This document shows positions 52,230 through 62,099 of a stretch of DNA of 64,000 bases, piece by piece. The first letter of the stretch is position 1. The number at the start of each line of letters is the position of its first letter. Origin of the DNA: Acinetobacter sp. C32I (lineage in GTDB: Bacteria > Pseudomonadota > Gammaproteobacteria > Pseudomonadales > Moraxellaceae); assembly GCF_023702715.1 (NCBI RefSeq), contig NZ_CP098480.1, positions 310,001-374,000 on the forward strand, given 5' to 3'. The position numbers and the translations under genes are program-made. A model generated the notes under the pieces. The model had not been told where the DNA came from and searched no databases. It was given only the letters and a program-made list of their open reading frames with translations.

Positions 52230-53453
52230 TTATTTTTTGGTATTCGGCAATAACGCTGTGATAAAACCTAACAGTGGTAGGAAAGAGCAGAGCTTATATA
52301 CCCATACAATGCCATGGGTATCAGCCAAGTGACCAAGACCTGCTGCGCCAATTCCACCAATACCAAACATAAGACCGAACATCAAACCAGCAACCATACC
52401 GACACGACCGGGTACTGCTTCTTGTGCATAGACCACTAAGGCTGAAAAGGCTGAGGACATGACTAAACCAATAATAATGACCAGAATTGCCGTGCCAGTT
52501 AAGCCGACATAAGGCAACATCAGCGCAAATGGGGCAATGCCTAAGAATGACACCCAAATCACAGCTTTACGTCCAATACGGTCTCCAACTGGACCTCCAG
52601 CAAAAGTACCGAGTGCTACTGCGCCTAAAAATATAAATAGATACAGCTGAGAGGTCTGAATCGAAACATTAAAGCGTTCAATCAGGTAGAAAGTGAAATA
52701 ATTGGTAATGGCCGCGATATAGATAAACTTGGCAAACATCAACACACAAATCACGGCCATTGCCTGAATCACTTGTTTACGGGTCAAGGTAGAAATGGCA
52801 GGTTGACTGGCAACACGCTGCACAGGTGTCTGCTTGATGACCCATTTGGTCACACGTAATAAAACAAATATGGCCAAAGCAGCAACCAAAACAAATAAAC
52901 CAATCGCCCCTTGTCCATTCGGAATAATCACAGCCGCAGCCATTAATGGCCCAATCGCAGAACCGGTATTGCCGCCAACCTGAAACATGGATTGGGCGGT
53001 ACCAAAACGCCCACCTGACGCGGTACGGGCGATGCGAGAGGCTTCTGGGTGGAAGGTTGATGAACCCACCCCAATGAGTGCAGCAGCAAACAATAAGCCT
53101 TGAAAGCTTGCAGCAATTGCCATCAAACCAATACCAAGCAGTGTGGCTGCCATGCCTAAAGGTAATAAATAGGGTTTTGGATGCTTGTCCGTATAGAGAC
53201 CAATCCAAGGTTGTAATAAAGAGGCGGTGATTTGATAGACCAAGGCAATCCAGCCAATTTCAGCAAAACTTAAAGAGAATTCGGCCTTTAACATCGGATA
53301 ACTTGCAGTCACCACGGCTTGAATCGAATCATTTAGCAGATGGGCAAACGCTACTGCGCCGACAACGCGTAATATGAACTTTTGGGGTTGATCATTGGGT
53401 GGAAATTGCGCTTGTGGAAATGCATTCTCAAGAGTGCCTGTATTGCTTGCCAT
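52230..53453 (-). CDS. fsr: Fosmidomycin resistance-type MFS transporter
   Basis: A 407 aa MFS protein close to E. coli Fsr along its length: AHLLNDSIQAVVTASYPMLK, SLSFAEIGWIALVYQITASL, LQPWIGLYTDKHPKPYLLPL, GVGSSTFHPEASRIARTASG and FQVGGNTGSAIGPLMAAAVI. Fsr exports fosmidomycin and probably natural compounds. It is divergent from an AraC-type regulator across 141 bases, a layout known from NimR/NimT pairs, so the regulator may control it. Confidence 0.88.
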   Translation of the reverse strand: MASNTGTLENAFPQAQFPPNDQPQKFILRVVGAVAFAHLLNDSIQAVVTASYPMLKAEFSLSFAEIGWIALVYQITASLLQPWIGLYTDKHPKPYLLPLGMAATLLGIGLMAIAASFQGLLFAAALIGVGSSTFHPEASRIARTASGGRFGTAQSMFQVGGNTGSAIGPLMAAAVIIPNGQGAIGLFVLVAALAIFVLLRVTKWVIKQTPVQRVASQPAISTLTRKQVIQAMAVICVLMFAKFIYIAAITNYFTFYLIERFNVSIQTSQLYLFIFLGAVALGTFAGGPVGDRIGRKAVIWVSFLGIAPFALMLPYVGLTGTAILVIIIGLVMSSAFSALVVYAQEAVPGRVGMVAGLMFGLMFGIGGIGAAGLGHLADTHGIVWVYKLCSFLPLLGFITALLPNTKK

Positions 53454-53594
53454 GATTGCTCCAACACGTTGTATCAGCTTAAATGGTGATGCTGAAAGAG
53501 GTTTGTTTTTCAGTGCATTTATCCTAAACTGAACAGAAATCGGCCCACAATCATATTTGGGACAGATAGTATCGAGTTCAGGCCATTTTCAGGG
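53454..53594. promoter_or_regulatory. Divergent promoter region, fsr/AraC
   Basis: 141 bases shared by the two divergent genes. Both promoters and the AraC-type binding sites must lie here. I could not settle on -35/-10 pairs or a clear direct repeat. Confidence 0.4.
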
Positions 53595-54380
53595 ATGAAG
53601 GCAATGCGCAATATTCAGGTCAATGATTTTCAGGATGTACTGCGTGATGTAATGGCAACAGGTAATGACTACCCAGATAGTCACCTGCTGCCGAGTCATC
53701 GGCATAACAGAGGTCAATGTCTATATGCCATTACAGGAGTACTTACGGTGATAACCCATACAGGCAGTTGGGTGGTGCCACCGAAACGTGCGCTTTGGAT
53801 TCCTGCTGGGATTGACCATGAAGTGCATATGGGTGGGATTACCAAAACACGCAGTGCCTATATTCTTCCACAAGCTGCAATGCAGGCAGATTTGCCCAGC
53901 CATTGTGCAGTGATCAATGTATCGCCGTTATTGCATGAGCTACTGTCTACTGCAGTTGATCTCCCTGCGGAATACCAATTGGGTGGTCGAGATGATTATT
54001 TAATGCGATTGATTATTGAAGAAATTGCACTCATGCCAGAGTTGCCTTTAAATGCGCCCTTACCACAAGAGCCGCGTTTAGCTGCCTTGTGTTTGCAATT
54101 GTTGAAGACACCGAGCTTGGAGGATGATCTTGATCATATTGCAGCGCAGGTGGGGATGAGTCGCCGTAACTTCACCCGAATTTTTCGGCAGCAAACTGGG
54201 ATGAGTTTTAGCAATTGGCGGCAGCAAGCCTGTTTACTCAATGCGTTGACCCGAATGGAATTGGGCCAATCCATTACCAGTGTGGCAATGGAGCTGGGTT
54301 ATAGCAGCAGCAGTGCTTTTACCGCAGCTTTTAAACGTTCTTTAGGCGCGGCGCCACGTTTTTATTTACAAGGAAAATAA
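53595..54380 (+). CDS. AraC family transcriptional regulator
   Basis: A 261 aa regulator with an N-terminal cupin-type sensor (SHLLPSHRHNRGQCLYAITG, PPKRALWIPAGIDHEVHMGG) and two C-terminal HTH motifs (LDHIAAQVGMSRRNFTRIFR and SITSVAMELGYSSSSAFTAA, FKRSLGAAPRFY). This architecture is that of the RmlC-cupin/AraC group including NimR. The ATG at 53604 is an alternative start. It probably regulates the divergent fsr. Confidence 0.88.
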   Translation: MKAMRNIQVNDFQDVLRDVMATGNDYPDSHLLPSHRHNRGQCLYAITGVLTVITHTGSWVVPPKRALWIPAGIDHEVHMGGITKTRSAYILPQAAMQADLPSHCAVINVSPLLHELLSTAVDLPAEYQLGGRDDYLMRLIIEEIALMPELPLNAPLPQEPRLAALCLQLLKTPSLEDDLDHIAAQVGMSRRNFTRIFRQQTGMSFSNWRQQACLLNALTRMELGQSITSVAMELGYSSSSAFTAAFKRSLGAAPRFYLQGK

Positions 54381-54479
54381 GCAAGGGATTGGCAGGATTG
54401 TGTTAGTTTAGTTTGAATAACTTCCATTATTTCACTTTCGCTCATCTGGGTTGATGAACACTATTTATACGATAATATT

Positions 54480-55631
54480 ATGATTTCATTATTAAAACGC
54501 TTAGCTTTATCTCATCAAGGTTTAGAACAAAATAATAAATTTGGTGAGGGATTATCGGGAACACAACAAGCGATTGAACATCTGGGTTATGTGCAAATAG
54601 ATACCATTTCCGTGGTTGAGCGCGCCCATCATCATGTGCTGTGGAGTCGGGTGCCGAATTATCAATTGGGTCATTTAAATCAACTGGTACAAGATCAGCT
54701 TGTTTTTGAGCATTGGGCGCATGCAGCGTCCTATTTACCGATGCGAGATTATCGCTATGCCATGCCGTTGATGAATTCAGTGCGTAATGGGGAAAGTCGT
54801 TACTTCTCAAGAGGCGATCAGCAACTAATGCAGGAGATTCTGGCGCAGGTGAAAGCTGAAGGCAGAATCCGACTTAGAAATATGGAAAAAGGCAAACGGG
54901 AAGGTGCCGCAGGTTGGTGGAATGCAGGGCCAAGCCGCAAGGCGATTGAGCAGTTATTCATGCAAGGCGATTTAATGATCTGTGAACGCAATGGCATGGA
55001 AAAAGTCTATGATCTGGCTGAACGTTGCATACCACAGGGCATTGATCTAAGCACACCGACTTTACAGGAATATGCACAGTATTTATTGGATACAGCTATA
55101 CGTGCTCATGGCGTATTTACATGGAAGCAATTACTGCATTTGAAAACCAATAAGGATTTACGTGAAATTATGCGTAAATTACTTGATGAACAGATTGATG
55201 CTGGCGTGATCAAGCTGATTAAGCTTGAAAATGGACAACCGATTTATGTGGCCAGCGCCGTGTTAGCGCATGAACCGAACATCCAAGCAGAGGTCAAAAT
55301 ATTGTCTCCTTTCGATAATCTGGTGATTCATCGTGAACGTTTAAGCAGCTTGTTTGGATTTGATTATCGCATTGAATGTTATGTGCCTGCCGCCAAAAGA
55401 CAATATGGTTATTTCTGCTTACCGCTGCTTTATGCGGATGATTTTGTGGGGCAAATTGATTGCAAAGTGCATCGTCGTGAAAAGCGATTAGAAGTGATTA
55501 GTTTGCATGTGCAAGAGGCTAAACTGCAGGATCAAGATTCATTCTTGCTTGCACTCAAACGAGAGTTACAACGTTTCGCTCAGTTTAATCAATGTACGAG
55601 TATTGACCTAGATAAGATCAACATGGGATAG
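54480..55631 (+). CDS. ycaQ: YcaQ/AlkX-like winged-helix DNA glycosylase
   Basis: A 383 aa protein of the HTH_42 (YcaQ/AlkX) family. GTQQAIEHLGYVQIDTISVV contains the catalytic QxD-type Gln and Asp, followed by ERAHHHVLWSRVPNY, AHAASYLPMRDYRYAMPLM and ILSPFDNLVIHRERLSSLFG. E. coli YcaQ is a glycosylase that unhooks interstrand crosslinks. No ribosome site is seen; a -10-like TATACGATAAT lies within 20 bases of the ATG, so the mRNA may be leaderless. Confidence 0.85.
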   Translation: MISLLKRLALSHQGLEQNNKFGEGLSGTQQAIEHLGYVQIDTISVVERAHHHVLWSRVPNYQLGHLNQLVQDQLVFEHWAHAASYLPMRDYRYAMPLMNSVRNGESRYFSRGDQQLMQEILAQVKAEGRIRLRNMEKGKREGAAGWWNAGPSRKAIEQLFMQGDLMICERNGMEKVYDLAERCIPQGIDLSTPTLQEYAQYLLDTAIRAHGVFTWKQLLHLKTNKDLREIMRKLLDEQIDAGVIKLIKLENGQPIYVASAVLAHEPNIQAEVKILSPFDNLVIHRERLSSLFGFDYRIECYVPAAKRQYGYFCLPLLYADDFVGQIDCKVHRREKRLEVISLHVQEAKLQDQDSFLLALKRELQRFAQFNQCTSIDLDKINMG

Positions 55632-55659
55632 GGCGAGTCATCAAACTTTGATGCTCGCC
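55632..55659. terminator. Hairpin between convergent ycaQ and gcdH
   Basis: GGCGAG-t-CATCAAA and TTTGATG-CTCGCC form a 13-bp stem with one bulged T and a minimal loop, immediately after the ycaQ stop. It probably terminates both convergent genes although the T-runs are short. Confidence 0.6.
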
Positions 55660-55684
55660 GTTTCGTCTCAGTCGTCACTTCGCT

Positions 55685-56875
55685 TTAGAACGCTGCGAGT
55701 CCTGTTTGGGCACGGCCTAAGATCAAAGCATGCACATCATGGGTGCCTTCATAGGTATTCACAACTTCAAGATTGACCAGATGACGGGCAACACCAAATT
55801 CATCACTAATTCCATTTCCGCCCAACATATCTCGTGCCAAACGGGCAATCTCCAAGGCCTTACCACAATTATTGCGTTTAATCAGAGAGGTCGCTTCCAC
55901 TGAGGCAATACCGTCATCTTTCATTCGACCAAAGCGAAGGGCAAGCTGTAGGCCGAGCGCAATTTCTGTTTGCATATCGGCTAATTTTTTTTGAATCAGT
56001 TGGTTGGCAGCCAGTGCTTTACCAAATTGTTTTCGATCTAGGGTGTATTGGCGTGCAGTATGCCAGCAAAACTCGGCTGCACCCATGGCGCCCCAAGCAA
56101 TACCATAACGGGCACTGTTCAAGCAGGTGAAAGGGCCTTTTAAGCCACGAACCTCTGGAAATGCATTTTCTTCAGGCACAAAGACTTGATCCATCACAAT
56201 TTCACCCGTAATAGACGCTCTTAAGCCGACTTTACCGTGAATTGCAGGCGCAGAAAGTCCTTGCCAACCTTTTTCTAAAATAAAGCCACGAATCGGGCCG
56301 ACATTTCCTTCAGGTGAAAGCTCTTTAGCCCACACCACAAATACATCCGCAATTGGACTGTTGGTAATCCACATCTTGGCGCCAGTTAAGCGGTAGCCAC
56401 CTGCTACTTTTTTGGCGCGACAGGCCATACTGCCTGGATCTGAACCATGATCGGGTTCGGTTAGACCAAAACAGCCAATCCATTCACCTGTTGCAAGTTT
56501 GGGTAAATATTTTTGCTTTTGCTGTTCAGTCCCGAATTCATGAATGGGAACCATCACCAAAGAACTTTGCACACTGGCCATTGAGCGATAGCCAGAGTCC
56601 ACGCGTTCAATTTCATGGGCAATCAGTCCATAACTCACATAATTTAATCCTGCACCACCATATTGTTCTGGGATGGTGGGTCCGAGCAGGCCTAATTCAC
56701 CCATTTCTCTAAAGATATGCGGATCGGTTGTTTCATGGCGGAATTGATCAAGCACCCGTGGCATTAACTGGTCTTGGCAGAAGGCATGGGCTGTATCACG
56801 GATCATGCGCTCTTCTTCGCTTAGTTGCTGCTCAATTAAAAATGGATCATCCCAGCGAAATTCAACACGGCTCAT
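55685..56875 (-). CDS. gcdH: Glutaryl-CoA dehydrogenase
   Basis: Flavoprotein that oxidises and decarboxylates glutaryl-CoA to crotonyl-CoA in lysine/tryptophan catabolism, 396 aa. Acyl-CoA dehydrogenase pattern: [73 protein letters not shown] and the catalytic Glu in [20 protein letters not shown], which matches the glutaryl-CoA subgroup. AAGGAA lies 8 bases before the ATG. Confidence 0.92.
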   Translation of the reverse strand: MSRVEFRWDDPFLIEQQLSEEERMIRDTAHAFCQDQLMPRVLDQFRHETTDPHIFREMGELGLLGPTIPEQYGGAGLNYVSYGLIAHEIERVDSGYRSMASVQSSLVMVPIHEFGTEQQKQKYLPKLATGEWIGCFGLTEPDHGSDPGSMACRAKKVAGGYRLTGAKMWITNSPIADVFVVWAKELSPEGNVGPIRGFILEKGWQGLSAPAIHGKVGLRASITGEIVMDQVFVPEENAFPEVRGLKGPFTCLNSARYGIAWGAMGAAEFCWHTARQYTLDRKQFGKALAANQLIQKKLADMQTEIALGLQLALRFGRMKDDGIASVEATSLIKRNNCGKALEIARLARDMLGGNGISDEFGVARHLVNLEVVNTYEGTHDVHALILGRAQTGLAAF

Positions 56876-57002
56876 TCTTTATTCCTTCATCATTGTTCTA
56901 GCAAGTTCTTATCATTTTTCTCAGCTGAGCTGTTTGGTGAACTCAGCTTAAGTCGAAATACTTTAACGTATTTGGGATGTGCTGCAATTAAATTTTAATC
57001 AA

Positions 57003-57043
57003 CTGACCAAGCATCTCCTCAGAAATTGGATCTGCTTAGTCAG
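57003..57043 (-). terminator. Imperfect hairpin downstream of the indolepyruvate oxidoreductase
   Basis: CTGAC...GTCAG (57003-57007, 57039-57043) with inner paired AAGCA/TGCTT. It starts 14 bases past the stop, and on the minus strand it is followed by TTGATTAAAATTT, moderately T-rich. A likely weak terminator. Confidence 0.45.
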
Positions 57044-57056
57044 TGACCTATAGGGC

Positions 57057-60000
57057 TTAGACTTTGTTGGTGAGATCGGCTGATAACTCATCCCAGCGTT
57101 GATTTGCGCTTTGCATCGCCTGCATTTTGATATGTCCAAAACCACGGACTTCAGCCGGTAGTTCGGCAATCTGTTCTGCAACAGCCAGATTATAGCTGTT
57201 TGGTGATGAGATCAGGGTTTCAACAAAGGCGATGTAGCGATCACGCCATGCATGTTCATATTGACGTTCTTGTTGACGTGCAAATGGATCAAAGAAACTT
57301 TCGCGCAGCCATTGTAAACGCGCCAGTAACATCATTGGAAAGCGCATCCAGTAACCAAAGATACGTTTACGCACATTGGTCCCCAGTGTCGGTGGAGCGA
57401 GATGATAGGATAAACGTACTCCACGACCAAATTGCGACTCAATGGATTTCTTAAAGTTTGCACCTGTCAGTAAACGTGCCACTTCATATTCATCTTTATA
57501 GGCCATGACACGATACAGTTGAGTTGCGATGGTAATTGCCAGTGCTTCAGGCAGTAATTTAGCAACCTGTTCCAATAACATACGATATTGATTGGCATAG
57601 GCTTCGTTCCAATAGTCTTGCAAACGTATCGTGCGATCATTGATCAGTTCAGCCAGTGTTTGCGGTGCATTGCTTTTTGGCAAGCTGTCGAGTAAACGGG
57701 TGATTAGGCTTGGATCACTGGCCAGGTGGCACCCAATACGGAAGGCTTCAAGGTTTTTATCAATCGCCGTGCCATTCAGTTGAATGGCTTTTTCAATACT
57801 TTCACGTAACAGAGGAATTTGCCCTGATTGCCATGCCATCCCTAAGAGCAGTTGATTAGCATAGATGGCATCACCTAGAACCTGTGTTGCGATTCGTGCC
57901 GCAGGTAAGGAGAGCAGATTTTCTTTGTGGACACGACCACGCAGACGATCAATCAAATCATGAATCGGTGCATACCAGTCACGTTTGTTAATAAAGTCAG
58001 AGGTGGGTGAACCATCTTCATTGACGATCACCATCGCATCTTGTTTTAAACGTGATAGCGCGGCATTACTGCCCGCCACAATGGCATCGGCACCAATCAA
58101 TAGATCGCATTGATGTTCTGGAATTTTAGTTGAGGAAATTTGCGCATCATCTGCGGCAATTTGAATATAGGAATACACCGTACCGCCTTTTTGCGCCAGT
58201 CCCGCCATATCCATGACACGGGTGGCTTTGCCTTCCAAATGTGCGGCCATGCCCAGTAAAGCCCCAACGGTAACTACACCTGTACCGCCAACACCACCGA
58301 CCATAATACGATTTGGTGTATCAGTCAGTTGAGGAATTAAGGGACGTTCAGGCCAACCTGTCGCAAAACCTTCAAACTTGGCAGGGCGTTTCATATCACG
58401 GGTATGCACGGTGACAAAGCTTGGGCAGAAGCCTTCCACACAGGTGAAGTCTTTATTACAGCTGCTTTGGTTAATTTGACGTTTGGTGCCCAAAGCGGTT
58501 TCTACTGGTTCAATTGAAAGACAATTTGATTTTTTGGAGCAATCGCCACAACCTTCACAGATATCGCTATTGATATAAAGACGTTCAGCAGGGTCAGGGT
58601 AAGCATCACGTTTACGGCGACGGCGTTTTTCACTAGCACAAGTTTGCACATAGATTAAAGCAGTGACACCCGAAATATCACGTAACTCACGTTGTACTGC
58701 ATCAAGATCATTGCGATGGCGGATTTCGACATGCGGTGCAAGGTGCTCTTCGGCATGGATTAGCTCAGGTTCATCGGTCACGATAACCTGTTTTTTAATG
58801 CCTTCAGCATCGAGCTGGCGAGTCAGTTGCGCGACACTCAAATGTCCATCAACATGCTGACCACCAGTCATGGCAACCGCATCGTTATATAAAATCTTGT
58901 AGGTAATGTTGATGTTTGCTGCAATGGCTTGTCGAATCGCCAGATAGCCTGAATGGAAGTAGGTGCCATCACCGAGATTGGCAAAAATATGCTTTTCATT
59001 GGTGAAATGTGATGCACCCGCCCAACTGACACCTTCACCACCCATTTGCGAGAAGGTTTCGGTGCCGCGATCCAATGACACTGCAATATAGTGGCAACCG
59101 ATGCCGCCAAGTGCACGACTACCTTCTGGTACGACGGTTGAGGTGTTATGTGGACAACCGCTACAGAAATACGGTTTACGCTCGGCCAAATCCAGTACGC
59201 GGCGTGATTCTTGTTCTGCCTTATACAGTAAATCGACACGACTCTGGATTTGCTGTCTTAAACTTTCAGGCAAATCTAACTGTAAAAACCGTGCTGCCAA
59301 CATTTTGGCAATCGGTTCAGGTTGGAACTCGTAATGCCCAATCAGCGGTGCTTCTTCAAATGAGGTACTCCATTCACCTTTACCATGGATCGCTTTGCCG
59401 ATCACATGTGGACGTTGCTCATCAGGCAGGGAATATAATTCATCTTTAATTTGTGCTTCCAGAATTGGACGTTTTTCTTCGACCACAATCAGTTCTTGTA
59501 AACCCTCAGCAAATTCACGTAGACCTTGTGGTTCCAAAGGCCAGATTAAACCGACTTGATAGACCCGCAGACCAAGTTGTTGCGCTGTTTCATTTTCAAT
59601 GCCGAGAATGCGCAAGGCTTCGATGGTATCGAGATAACCTTTACCACTGGCTGCAATACCAATACGGGCATGCTCACACGGCCATGTGATCTGATTCAGT
59701 TGATTGGCACGCGCATAGGCCAGCACAGCAGGTAAGCGATATTGATAGAGTCGTTGTTCTTGTTGGATGCCATGATCTGGCCAGCGAATATGGATGCCGT
59801 CGGCAGGCAGCTCGATTTCAGGTAAAACAGGTGTGACACGATCGAGATCGACAAGGACCGAAGCCGAGGTTTCCACAATCTCACTAACCAGTTTCATTGA
59901 GGTCCAAACCCCAGCAAAACGTGACATGGCAATCGCATGGACGCCCAAATCGAGAATATGTTGCACCGAAGTTGGATAGAAAATTGGAATGCCACAACCC

Positions 60001-60524
60001 ATCATCACATGTTCAGATTGGTGGGGAACGGTGGATGATTTACAGGAATGGTCATCACCAAACAGGGCAACCACGCCACTGTGTTTGGCCGTTCCTGCAA
60101 GGTTGGCATGGCGGAGTACATCGCCTGAGCGGTCTACACCTGGGCCTTTACCATACCACCATGCGCTCACACCATCATACTTACCCTGACCTGCGAGATT
60201 GGCTTGTTGCGTGCCCCAAATGGCAGTCGCTGCAAGGTCTTCATTGATACCAGGTTGAAAGACGACATGGTGATCTTTAAGCAGGCCTCCAATTTGCCAA
60301 AGGAAATTATCATAATTCCCGACAGGGGAACCGCGATAACCTGAAATGAAGCCGGCAGTATGCAACCCGTTCAATTCATCACGGCGAGTCTGTGCTAGAG
60401 GTAACCGAACCAGTGCCTGAATGCCTGTCATATAGGCCGAACCGTGATCACTGATATATTTATCGTCCAGTGATACATCTTTAGTAGCGATCATTTTTGG
60501 AGTAACTTTTGTCGCTATATTCAT
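57057..60524 (-). CDS. Indolepyruvate:ferredoxin oxidoreductase, fused subunits
   Basis: A 1155 aa fused enzyme that oxidatively decarboxylates arylpyruvates from aromatic amino acids to acyl-CoA. Order: N-terminal pyruvate-oxidoreductase domain (HTAGFISGYRGSPVGNYDNF, QPGINEDLAATAIWGTQQ), a TPP-binding domain (GDGTYFHSGYLAIRQAIAAN, NDAVAMTGGQHVDG), a ferredoxin-like Cys cluster (DICEGCGDCSKKSNC, FTCVEGFCPSF), then the gamma domain (GGVGGTGVVTVGALLGMAAH). AAGGAG precedes the ATG. A LysR regulator is divergent. It works with gcdH-type CoA-ester catabolism next door. Confidence 0.9.
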   Translation of the reverse strand: MNIATKVTPKMIATKDVSLDDKYISDHGSAYMTGIQALVRLPLAQTRRDELNGLHTAGFISGYRGSPVGNYDNFLWQIGGLLKDHHVVFQPGINEDLAATAIWGTQQANLAGQGKYDGVSAWWYGKGPGVDRSGDVLRHANLAGTAKHSGVVALFGDDHSCKSSTVPHQSEHVMMGCGIPIFYPTSVQHILDLGVHAIAMSRFAGVWTSMKLVSEIVETSASVLVDLDRVTPVLPEIELPADGIHIRWPDHGIQQEQRLYQYRLPAVLAYARANQLNQITWPCEHARIGIAASGKGYLDTIEALRILGIENETAQQLGLRVYQVGLIWPLEPQGLREFAEGLQELIVVEEKRPILEAQIKDELYSLPDEQRPHVIGKAIHGKGEWSTSFEEAPLIGHYEFQPEPIAKMLAARFLQLDLPESLRQQIQSRVDLLYKAEQESRRVLDLAERKPYFCSGCPHNTSTVVPEGSRALGGIGCHYIAVSLDRGTETFSQMGGEGVSWAGASHFTNEKHIFANLGDGTYFHSGYLAIRQAIAANINITYKILYNDAVAMTGGQHVDGHLSVAQLTRQLDAEGIKKQVIVTDEPELIHAEEHLAPHVEIRHRNDLDAVQRELRDISGVTALIYVQTCASEKRRRRKRDAYPDPAERLYINSDICEGCGDCSKKSNCLSIEPVETALGTKRQINQSSCNKDFTCVEGFCPSFVTVHTRDMKRPAKFEGFATGWPERPLIPQLTDTPNRIMVGGVGGTGVVTVGALLGMAAHLEGKATRVMDMAGLAQKGGTVYSYIQIAADDAQISSTKIPEHQCDLLIGADAIVAGSNAALSRLKQDAMVIVNEDGSPTSDFINKRDWYAPIHDLIDRLRGRVHKENLLSLPAARIATQVLGDAIYANQLLLGMAWQSGQIPLLRESIEKAIQLNGTAIDKNLEAFRIGCHLASDPSLITRLLDSLPKSNAPQTLAELINDRTIRLQDYWNEAYANQYRMLLEQVAKLLPEALAITIATQLYRVMAYKDEYEVARLLTGANFKKSIESQFGRGVRLSYHLAPPTLGTNVRKRIFGYWMRFPMMLLARLQWLRESFFDPFARQQERQYEHAWRDRYIAFVETLISSPNSYNLAVAEQIAELPAEVRGFGHIKMQAMQSANQRWDELSADLTNKV

Positions 60525-60697
60525 TTATGTCTCCTTAGAATTGTGTGTAGTTTTGACTACTTTCTTTTTTTCAACATCCGGTTGAATATTTGGAGTAAGT
60601 ACATATTTTAAAAAGATTGATCAGTGGCGTTCGCTAAAAAAAACTGCTCAATCAATGTACATATTTGTCATTGTGGTTGATCCAGACTGGTGCAACA
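60525..60697. promoter_or_regulatory. Divergent promoter region, oxidoreductase/LysR
   Basis: About 170 bases between the divergent starts. LysR regulators usually bind such gaps at T-N11-A motifs and control the neighbour. I see several AT-rich candidates but no single convincing site. Confidence 0.45.
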
Positions 60698-61666
60698 ATG
60701 CGTAATTTAGAAAAAGATATTTACGTTATGCGCAAAAATCTTGATGGTGGATTGCTACATGCAATGCATGCCTTCCTGAAAGTGATTGATAGCGGGAGTT
60801 TCACGGCTGCCGCTGAACAGATGGAACTGACAACTGCGCAAGTTTCGCGATTAATTAGCGAATTAGAAGGGCGTTTAGGTACAAAACTACTACAACGATC
60901 AACCCGACAACACGCCTTGACCGAAATTGGTGCAAACTATGCCGAGCAATGCCGTCAGGTGCTGGCGATGGTCGAGGAATCTGAAGCACAAGCCATGGGC
61001 ATGGCAGCCAGACCACAAGGGCGGTTGCGGGTGTTGAGTATGGCCAGTTTTGGTCATCACTATCTGGCGCCGATGATGGCGGATTTCTGTCAAACCTATC
61101 CTGACCTGACAGTTGAATATCGGACTTCGCAAAATGTGCCTGATTTGTTAGGCAAGGGCATTGATGTCAGCCTATATCTCACCGAGTCATTGGCCGATTC
61201 ACGGTTTGTGGCACGTCGAATTGGTACCATCTTTTCGGTGCTATGTGCATCACCTGCATACTTGGAAAAGTATGGCGAACCTCAATCCTTGGATGATTTG
61301 CAAAAGCATGCCTGCTTGCGCTTGGTTAACCCTTCGATTACCCCACAATGGCATTTGGTCAGTGAAAACAGCTGTTCTTATCAGATTGATATCAATGGAC
61401 CATTGATTGCTGATACGCCTGAGTTGTTGCTGGATGTTGTACAACAGGATATGGGCATTGCATTATTACCGACCTTCTCATCGATTGATGCGATTCGGGC
61501 AGGGCGATTGCGTCGTATTTTACCTGCTTGGCGATCACCTGATATTGGAGTCTATACCTTATTGCCATCGCGTCATTTTGTGGATGCAAAAACACGGGCA
61601 TGGCTGGAGTGGGTTGAGCAGTATATTTCGCCAAAAATACAGCAAGATACGGATTATTTTTTATAA
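60698..61666 (+). CDS. LysR family transcriptional regulator
   Basis: A 322 aa LysR regulator. The HTH is at about residues 20-60 (AFLKVIDSGSFTAAAEQMEL, TTAQVSRLISELEGRLGTKL, QRSTRQHALTEIG), followed by the effector domain (GRLRVLSMASFGHHYLAPMM, VQQDMGIALLPTFS). I use ATG 60698; another ATG at 60728 is possible. Probably activates the divergent indolepyruvate oxidoreductase gene. Confidence 0.87.
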   Translation: MRNLEKDIYVMRKNLDGGLLHAMHAFLKVIDSGSFTAAAEQMELTTAQVSRLISELEGRLGTKLLQRSTRQHALTEIGANYAEQCRQVLAMVEESEAQAMGMAARPQGRLRVLSMASFGHHYLAPMMADFCQTYPDLTVEYRTSQNVPDLLGKGIDVSLYLTESLADSRFVARRIGTIFSVLCASPAYLEKYGEPQSLDDLQKHACLRLVNPSITPQWHLVSENSCSYQIDINGPLIADTPELLLDVVQQDMGIALLPTFSSIDAIRAGRLRRILPAWRSPDIGVYTLLPSRHFVDAKTRAWLEWVEQYISPKIQQDTDYFL

Positions 61667-61712
61667 CTAATCTGAGAGAGCATTAGAAAAAGAATAATAA
61701 GGATTAAAATAA

Positions 61713-61740
61713 AAAATGCTTCTTTAAAAGGAGGCATTTT
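61713..61740 (+). terminator. Terminator after the LysR gene
   Basis: AAAATGC (61713-61719) pairs with GCATTTT (61734-61740), extending inward through CTTC/GGAG with G-U pairs for about 12 bp. It ends in TTTT, 47 bases past the LysR stop. Confidence 0.6.
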
Positions 61741-61800
61741 GTACAGAGATAATTATTAGAGTTCTTGTATAAGTCATTTTGAGCTGTATTGAATTCGCAA

Positions 61801-61918
61801 TGAAAGTTCCCTCTCCTTTTTAAAGGAGAGGGCTAGAGAGAGGATTTATAAGAATCCCCCTCATCCTCTTGCGGACTTATAGTCCTCATCACCAACACCA
61901 ATGGAGAAGGGACTTTCA
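61801..61918. repeat. Small palindromic element with terminal inverted repeats
   Basis: A 118-base element in a 430-base gap. Its ends TGAAAGTTCCCTCTCC and GGAGAAGGGACTTTCA are inverted copies with two mismatches. Inside, CCCTCTCCTTT and AAAGGAGAGGG (61809-61832) form a perfect 11-bp hairpin with a 2-base loop. There is no coding frame. It looks like a REP/MITE-type dispersed repeat; copy number in the genome cannot be seen here. The rest of the gap to 62099 shows nothing. Confidence 0.6.
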
Positions 61919-62099
61919 ACACCAATTATTGATTATTTTTGACTATTGAAAGAGCTCTATCATATTGAAATAAATCGCATAGACGAGTCTCGTCCCACGA
62001 TCGACATGGAACGAGAAAAAGGTGAGACCTAATCAGCTGAGCAAACTTAATTGATTAAGCTTGTTGCCAAATGATAAGCGAATCCGAATCTAGATATCA

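Noticed and set aside
57200-60247. Several 60-120 codon frames antisense to the indolepyruvate oxidoreductase
   Set aside because: Antisense shadows of a well-conserved fused enzyme; no ribosome sites or domains.
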